Below, in pieces: positions 4,243 to 7,827 of a stretch of 7,827 nt of DNA. Source of the stretch: Reyranella sp. (lineage in GTDB: Bacteria; Pseudomonadota; Alphaproteobacteria; Reyranellales; Reyranellaceae); contig JAUXST010000633.1 in NCBI GenBank assembly GCA_030679805.1, positions 1 to 7,827 of the forward strand. The letters are read 5' to 3'. Under the pieces are notes generated by a model. The model searched no databases. It was given only the letters and a program-made list of their open reading frames with translations, and was not told the DNA's origin. A program made the translations under genes and the position numbers. Every line of letters begins with the position of its first letter. Position 1 is the stretch's first letter.

Positions 4243-6144
4243 TCAAGGCGTTGAATCGACTAGCTTTCCGTCTTCCCATAAGCCCGCACGGACGGTGCCG
4301 TCGGCGCCTTTGACCTGGCCGTAGCCCTGCCGCCGGCCGTTGCGAAATCCGCCCTCGTAGCGTTCGCGGTCGCCAATCGCCTCGACGCCCGGCCCGTCCA
4401 ACAGGTCGGACTGAAATTCACCCGATTGCACGACGTTGGGGTCCGTCAGCGTCCGACGCACGCCAAGGCCTTCGAGACGTCCGGCAACGAAGTTTCCTTC
4501 GATGCGCTCGATGCCCGGCCTCTCGCGAACGCCAAGCCCGGTCGACTGGCCATCGCGCCACTGGCCGGCATAACGCGTGTCATCGCCCAGCCTCACGATG
4601 CCGAGGCCGCTCAGGCGATCGGCATCCCAGTCGCCGGCCTGGCGTTCGCCGTTGCCGAGTTCGGCAACACCGAGACCCTGCCGCTTGCCGCCGACCACCT
4701 GGCCGATGTAGCTCGCCCCACCATCGTACGACAGACGCTCGGCGTTCTCGAGATCCGGGCGTGCCGCGCGCGCGGCCACGATCCGTGCCTCGCCGGCCAT
4801 CGACCGCGCGCCTTTGGAGGCCTCGTCGGCGCGGTCGAACAGAGTGCGGGCGTCGGCCGCCGCGCGCTGGGCCTGGTCGATCAGTGCTTTCTTCGCCGAT
4901 GTGTCGGGCGCGGCTTGAGGCGACGGTGTTGGCGCCGACATCGATGTCGGGTTGGGCGTCACCTTGTCGAGCGGTGTCTCCTTTGGCGGCGCGACGGCAA
5001 GGAGCGGCGGGATCGCGGTCTGCGTCTCGACTGTCAGCAAGCCGGTTAGGCGCTCACGAATCTGCGCCTGATATTTCCACACCCCGAAGATCGCCAGAGC
5101 CAGCAGAAGGAAAGGCAGCCGCCGGCGCAAGCGCGACCGCCGCGCGGACGGCGGGACGGCGGCCTCGTCCGGGTCGTTCCCCGCGCGGCTTGCGCCGCCG
5201 AGGCGAGGCGCCGTGGAGGTTGCGGGCGGCAAGCGTTCGGTCGGCGCATCCTCGAAGACCGGTATCGCCCCGCCGAACATCGCGCGCCACGCTTCGATCG
5301 TCTGCGGCCGTTGTTCCGGCGTGAAGGCAAGGCCGCGGTCGACCGCGGCGAGAAGCGTCGCATCGTAGCGATCGGCCTGCGTCACGCTCAACGGCCGGTA
5401 GGGATCGTTGCCGACGCGGCTCGCCGCGTCGGGGGGCGGGAAGCCGGCAATGGCGTGATGCAAAACGGCGGCCGTCGAATAGATATCGCTCCACGGACCC
5501 TGCTTGCCGTCGAGGGCGTACTGCTCGATGGGCGCATATTGCGGTGTCAGGATTCCGGTCAGGGTACGTGTGCGCCCGCCCATCGCCTGCCGCGCGGCGC
5601 CGAAGTCGATCAGGATCGGCACGCCGTCGTGCCGCAAGATGATGTTCGACGGCTTGAAGTCGCGATGCAGGAAGCCCTGCGCGTGCACGGCGCCCAACCC
5701 GTCCAGCAATCCGTCGGCGAGACGGCGCACCTCTTCGGGCGGCAGGCGTCGGCCTTGCTGGCGCAGGAGCTGGGCCACGCTGCGGCCGTCCTCGAATTCC
5801 ATGACCGTGTAGGCCGTGCCGTTGGCTTCGAAGTAGCGCAGCACCGGAACGATATGGGCATGGCGAAAGCGCGCCAGCGCGCGCGCCTCGTCGAGAAAGC
5901 GCTCGCGGCCCCAGACGAAATCGTCGGCGAAGCGCGTCCCGCGCGGCCCAACCTGGCCGTCGGGCCGGCGCATGGCGAACTCGACGGGAAAGTACTCCTT
6001 GATGGCGACGAACTTGGCGAGCTGGGTGTCGAAGGCGCGGTAGGTGATGCCAAACCCACCATGGCCGATGATCGCATCGAGGCGATAGTCACCGAGCCGC
6101 GTCGCGAGCGGCAAAGCCTGATCGTTTTCGGATGATGTGGGCAC
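4243..6144 (-). CDS. Membrane-anchored Ser/Thr protein kinase with C-terminal MORN repeats
   Basis: About 633 residues (GTG start). A Hanks-type kinase domain spans about 18-292: glycine loop GHGGFG (27-32), VAIK lysine K49, probable helix-C Glu E86, catalytic loop HRDFKPSN (160-167), DFG (180-182), a YAPIEQY form of the APE motif (near 203-209), WSD (218-220) and a late conserved Arg (R279). All catalytic residues are present, so it should be active. The KEYFP sequence after the lysine is typical of a proteobacterial kinase group. An Arg-rich stretch (RRSRLRRR) precedes one membrane segment at about 343-357, placing the kinase in the cytoplasm. A Pro/Ser/Thr-rich linker, an Ala-rich coiled coil (about 421-470) and MORN repeats (479-628) follow, predicted periplasmic. 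GTG at 6144 has AAGG 6 bases upstream; TTG at 6150 is the alternative. The substrate is unknown. It is codirectional with nasT, but the sigma-54 promoter between them argues against a simple operon. Confidence 0.9.
   Translation of the reverse strand: MPTSSENDQALPLATRLGDYRLDAIIGHGGFGITYRAFDTQLAKFVAIKEYFPVEFAMRRPDGQVGPRGTRFADDFVWGRERFLDEARALARFRHAHIVPVLRYFEANGTAYTVMEFEDGRSVAQLLRQQGRRLPPEEVRRLADGLLDGLGAVHAQGFLHRDFKPSNIILRHDGVPILIDFGAARQAMGGRTRTLTGILTPQYAPIEQYALDGKQGPWSDIYSTAAVLHHAIAGFPPPDAASRVGNDPYRPLSVTQADRYDATLLAAVDRGLAFTPEQRPQTIEAWRAMFGGAIPVFEDAPTERLPPATSTAPRLGGASRAGNDPDEAAVPPSARRSRLRRRLPFLLLALAIFGVWKYQAQIRERLTGLLTVETQTAIPPLLAVAPPKETPLDKVTPNPTSMSAPTPSPQAAPDTSAKKALIDQAQRAAADARTLFDRADEASKGARSMAGEARIVAARAARPDLENAERLSYDGGASYIGQVVGGKRQGLGVAELGNGERQAGDWDADRLSGLGIVRLGDDTRYAGQWRDGQSTGLGVRERPGIERIEGNFVAGRLEGLGVRRTLTDPNVVQSGEFQSDLLDGPGVEAIGDRERYEGGFRNGRRQGYGQVKGADGTVRAGLWEDGKLVDSTP
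4261..4710 (-). repeat. MORN repeat block inside the kinase gene
   Basis: About six full and one partial copies of a roughly 23-residue repeat. Each has an aromatic or small residue plus G near the start (YIGQ, AGDW, AGQW, EGNF, GEF, EGGF, AGLW) and G-x-G about 12-15 residues later (GLG, GLG, GLG, GLG, GPG, GYG). These are protein-level repeats and the DNA copies are diverged. In bacteria such blocks are linked to protein or lipid contacts near membranes; no ligand can be named here. Confidence 0.8.
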
Positions 6145-6150
6145 GCGCAA

Positions 6151-6360
6151 CCTTGTGCCCTAAATGCGCGTTCGCGGGCGGACGCACAAGCGCCCCCGAC
6201 TCTGGCCGGCCCGAAATATTTGGGCCGAAGAAAGATATTGAAATCACAATGGGTTAGGGGTCGATATCGTCCCATGTCTTGTAGGGGCCAACATCGGCCG
6301 CGATATTGACGTCAAGGCAGAGTAGAGTTGTTTTTCACCTTTTTGGGAATTGAGCTCGTC
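6151..6360. other. Divergent spacer between the kinase and SDR genes
   Basis: About 210 bp with no gene. It must hold promoters for both directions, but no convincing -35/-10 pair or sigma-54 site was found. It contains three short palindromes: GGCCC-N9-GGGCC with an AAATATTT core (6208-6226), CGATATCG (6262-6269) and TTGACGTCAA (6306-6315). Any could be an operator; none matches a regulator I can name. Confidence 0.6.
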
Positions 6361-7116
6361 ATGAAACCCGCGACCCAGTACGACAATGCTCGAACCCTGG
6401 TGCTGACCGGGGCCAGCCGCGGAATCGGGCATGCGACCGTGAAGAAGTTCAGCGCCGGCGGCTGGCGGGTGATCACGGTGTCGCGCCAGCCCTTCAGCGT
6501 GCTCTGCCCCTGGCCGGGCGGTGACAAGAACCATGTGCAGATCGATCTGGCGCAAGCGGACGACGTCAGCCGCGGCATCGACGATATCCGCGAGCGCCTG
6601 GGTGGCGGACGGCTCGATGCGCTGGTCAACAACGCCGCGATCTCCCCGAAGGATGAAACAGGCGGTCGCCTCGGCGCCATCGACACGCCGTTCGACCTCT
6701 GGCAGCGCGTGTTCAACGTCAATTTCTTCGCCCCCGTCGCGCTCGCGCGCGGCCTGATGAGCGAACTGGCGGAGGCGCGCGGCTGCGTCGTCAACGTCAC
6801 ATCGATCGCCGGCAGCCGCGTTCATCCCTTCGCGGGCTCGGCCTATGCGACGTCGAAGGCAGCGCTCGCCGCACTCACCCGCGAGATGGCGCACGACTTC
6901 GGGCCGCGCGGCATTCGCGTCAATGCGATCGCGCCGGGCGAGATCGACACGGCAATCCTGTCGCCGGGCACTGAGCAGATCGTCGAGGAGCAGATTCCGA
7001 TGCGTCGGCTCGGCACACCCGACGAAGTGGCCGACGTGATCCACTTCCTCTGCGAGAAGGGCGCAAGCTATGTTTCCGGCGCCGAGATCCAGATCAACGG
7101 CGGCCAACACGTATAA
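6361..7116 (+). CDS. Classical short-chain dehydrogenase/reductase (SDR), substrate unknown
   Basis: NAD(P)-dependent oxidoreductase of 251 residues, normal for classical SDRs. It has the Rossmann cofactor motif TGASRGIG (16-23), LVNNAAI with the NNA motif near 90-92, an active-site Asn near 119-121 (FNVNF), catalytic S148 (VTSIAG), and Y162 and K166 in YATSK. The C-terminal part ends with the usual YVSGAEIQINGGQ. After the second strand it has SR (41-42) instead of an acidic residue, which suggests NADPH. It reads as a FabG-like enzyme, but the substrate cannot be told from sequence. ATG at 6361 is chosen because the Rossmann strand begins about 12 residues later; an in-frame TTG at 6328 would add 11 unlikely residues. 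The Shine-Dalgarno is weak (GAG 6 bases upstream). The DUF1445 gene follows after 22 bp, so the two are probably cotranscribed. Confidence 0.93.
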   Translation: MKPATQYDNARTLVLTGASRGIGHATVKKFSAGGWRVITVSRQPFSVLCPWPGGDKNHVQIDLAQADDVSRGIDDIRERLGGGRLDALVNNAAISPKDETGGRLGAIDTPFDLWQRVFNVNFFAPVALARGLMSELAEARGCVVNVTSIAGSRVHPFAGSAYATSKAALAALTREMAHDFGPRGIRVNAIAPGEIDTAILSPGTEQIVEEQIPMRRLGTPDEVADVIHFLCEKGASYVSGAEIQINGGQHV

Positions 7117-7127
7117 GGCGCACGTCT

Positions 7128-7132
7128 AGGAG
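7128..7132 (+). promoter_or_regulatory. Shine-Dalgarno of the DUF1445 gene
   Basis: AGGAG, 6 bases before the ATG at 7139, in the 22-bp gap after the SDR stop. It sets the start and suggests translation from a shared mRNA. Confidence 0.8.
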
Positions 7133-7138
7133 ACAGCG

Positions 7139-7827
7139 ATGGACACCACTATTGCCAACATAGAGGGCACCAATCTCAAAGGCGAAACCGGCCGCGACGC
7201 CCGCCGCCGCATTCGTGCCGGCGGCCACCGCCTGCCGACCTCGGGCATGGCGCCGGGCTATGTGCAGGGCAACCTTGCCATCCTGCCCAAGCAATTCGCC
7301 GCCGACTTCGCGCGCTTCTGCCAGCTCAACCCCAAGCCCTGCCCGCTGCTCGCGTCTTCCGAGCCGGGCGACCCGCGCCTGCCGGCGCTGGGCGAGGACC
7401 TCGACATCCGTACCGACATCCCGCTCTACCGCGTCTGGAAGAACGGCGAGCTGATCGAGGAAGTGACCGACCTCAAGAAGGTGTGGCGCGACGATCTCGT
7501 GTCGTTCGTGCTGGGTTGCTCCTTCTCGTTCGAGGAGGCGCTGATCGAGAACGGCCTCGAGATCCGCCACCAGACCTGCAACGTCAACGTGCCGATGTAC
7601 CGGACCAACATCGAGTGCAAGCCCAGCGGCCCGTTCCATGGCCCGATGGTGGTCTCGATGCGCCCGTTCAAGCCCGCCGACGCCATCCGCGCCGTGCAGG
7701 TGACGACGCGCTTCCCCTCGGTCCACGGCGCGCCGGTGCATCTCGGCAAGCCCGAGCTGATCGGTATCAAGGACATCTCCAAGCCCGACTATGGCGACGC
7801 CGTGCCGGTGCGCGACGACGAATTCCC
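7139..7827 (+). CDS. DUF1445 / D-glutamate cyclase-like putative hydro-lyase (3' end cut by window edge)
   Basis: 229 complete codons are present; the frame is open at the right edge. Family members are about 260-270 residues, so roughly 35 are missing. Hallmarks of the DUF1445 family (the fold of mammalian D-glutamate cyclase) are clear: RAGGHRLPTSGMAPGYVQGNL at about 26-46, FVLGCSFSFEEAL at 123-135, NVPMYRTNIEC at 150-160, GPMVVSMRP at 168-176, and FPSVHGAPVHLGKPELIGI at 192-210. Bacterial members are annotated as putative hydro-lyases; only the mammalian protein is well linked to converting D-glutamate to 5-oxo-D-proline, so the reaction here is not certain. The SDR gene directly upstream suggests that the two act on related hydroxy- or amino-acid substrates, but that is inference. 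Confidence 0.92.
   Translation, partial: MDTTIANIEGTNLKGETGRDARRRIRAGGHRLPTSGMAPGYVQGNLAILPKQFAADFARFCQLNPKPCPLLASSEPGDPRLPALGEDLDIRTDIPLYRVWKNGELIEEVTDLKKVWRDDLVSFVLGCSFSFEEALIENGLEIRHQTCNVNVPMYRTNIECKPSGPFHGPMVVSMRPFKPADAIRAVQVTTRFPSVHGAPVHLGKPELIGIKDISKPDYGDAVPVRDDEF

Noticed and set aside
4286..4298. GCAC-N5-GTGC as an NtrC site for the nasT promoter
   Set aside because: Classical NtrC sites have 7 bases between these half-sites. This one lies in the coding sequence of the last MORN repeats and fits chance.
5311..6135. Plus-strand open frame of 274 codons
   Set aside because: It is antisense to the kinase domain, whose motifs are intact on the minus strand.
6244..7110. Minus-strand open frame of 288 codons
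   Set aside because: It is antisense to the SDR gene, which has every catalytic motif on the plus strand.

Overview
The window is high-GC DNA with tightly packed genes and long spurious antisense frames. It looks like the chromosome of an alphaproteobacterium, possibly a soil Rhodospirillales- or Hyphomicrobiales-type organism. That placement is inferred from gene content, the Tat-exported NrtA and the sigma-54 promoters; there is no rRNA to confirm it.

Positions 1-4187, all on the minus strand, form a nitrate uptake and sensing module. In transcription order it holds nasT (ANTAR RNA-binding antiterminator, 4187-3600), a 284-bp regulatory spacer, nasS (cytoplasmic nitrate sensor, 3303-2077), nrtA (Tat-exported nitrate-binding protein, 2087-774) and nrtB (permease, 774 to beyond position 1). 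nasS, nrtA and nrtB overlap end to end (11 bp and 1 bp). The ABC ATPase and any nitrate or nitrite reductase would lie beyond the left edge.

The nasT-nasS spacer is the best part of the window. Read on the minus strand it holds a sigma-54 -24/-12 promoter whose predicted +1 falls at the foot of the first of two hairpins. Both hairpins have the identical hexaloop AAUGGC, matching the A1/G4 rule for ANTAR-protein RNA targets. A strong intrinsic terminator follows, with an 8-T run that abuts the nasS start. A third, weaker hexaloop hairpin (AACGAC) would share bases with the terminator's 5' arm. The simplest reading is dual control: nitrogen status through sigma-54 and an activator such as NtrC, and nitrate through NasS release of NasT and antitermination. 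Because nasS lies behind the attenuator while nasT lies in front of it, the circuit should contain negative feedback. A second near-perfect sigma-54 promoter sits in the 55-bp gap before nasT.

Upstream of nasT, also on the minus strand, is a membrane-anchored Ser/Thr protein kinase with a coiled coil and a C-terminal block of MORN repeats (6144-4243). A divergent spacer of about 210 bp (6151-6360) separates it from a plus-strand pair: a classical short-chain dehydrogenase/reductase (6361-7116) and, 22 bp later behind a good Shine-Dalgarno, a DUF1445/D-glutamate cyclase-like protein that runs off the right edge. No tRNA, rRNA, CRISPR array, insertion sequence or attachment site was seen.
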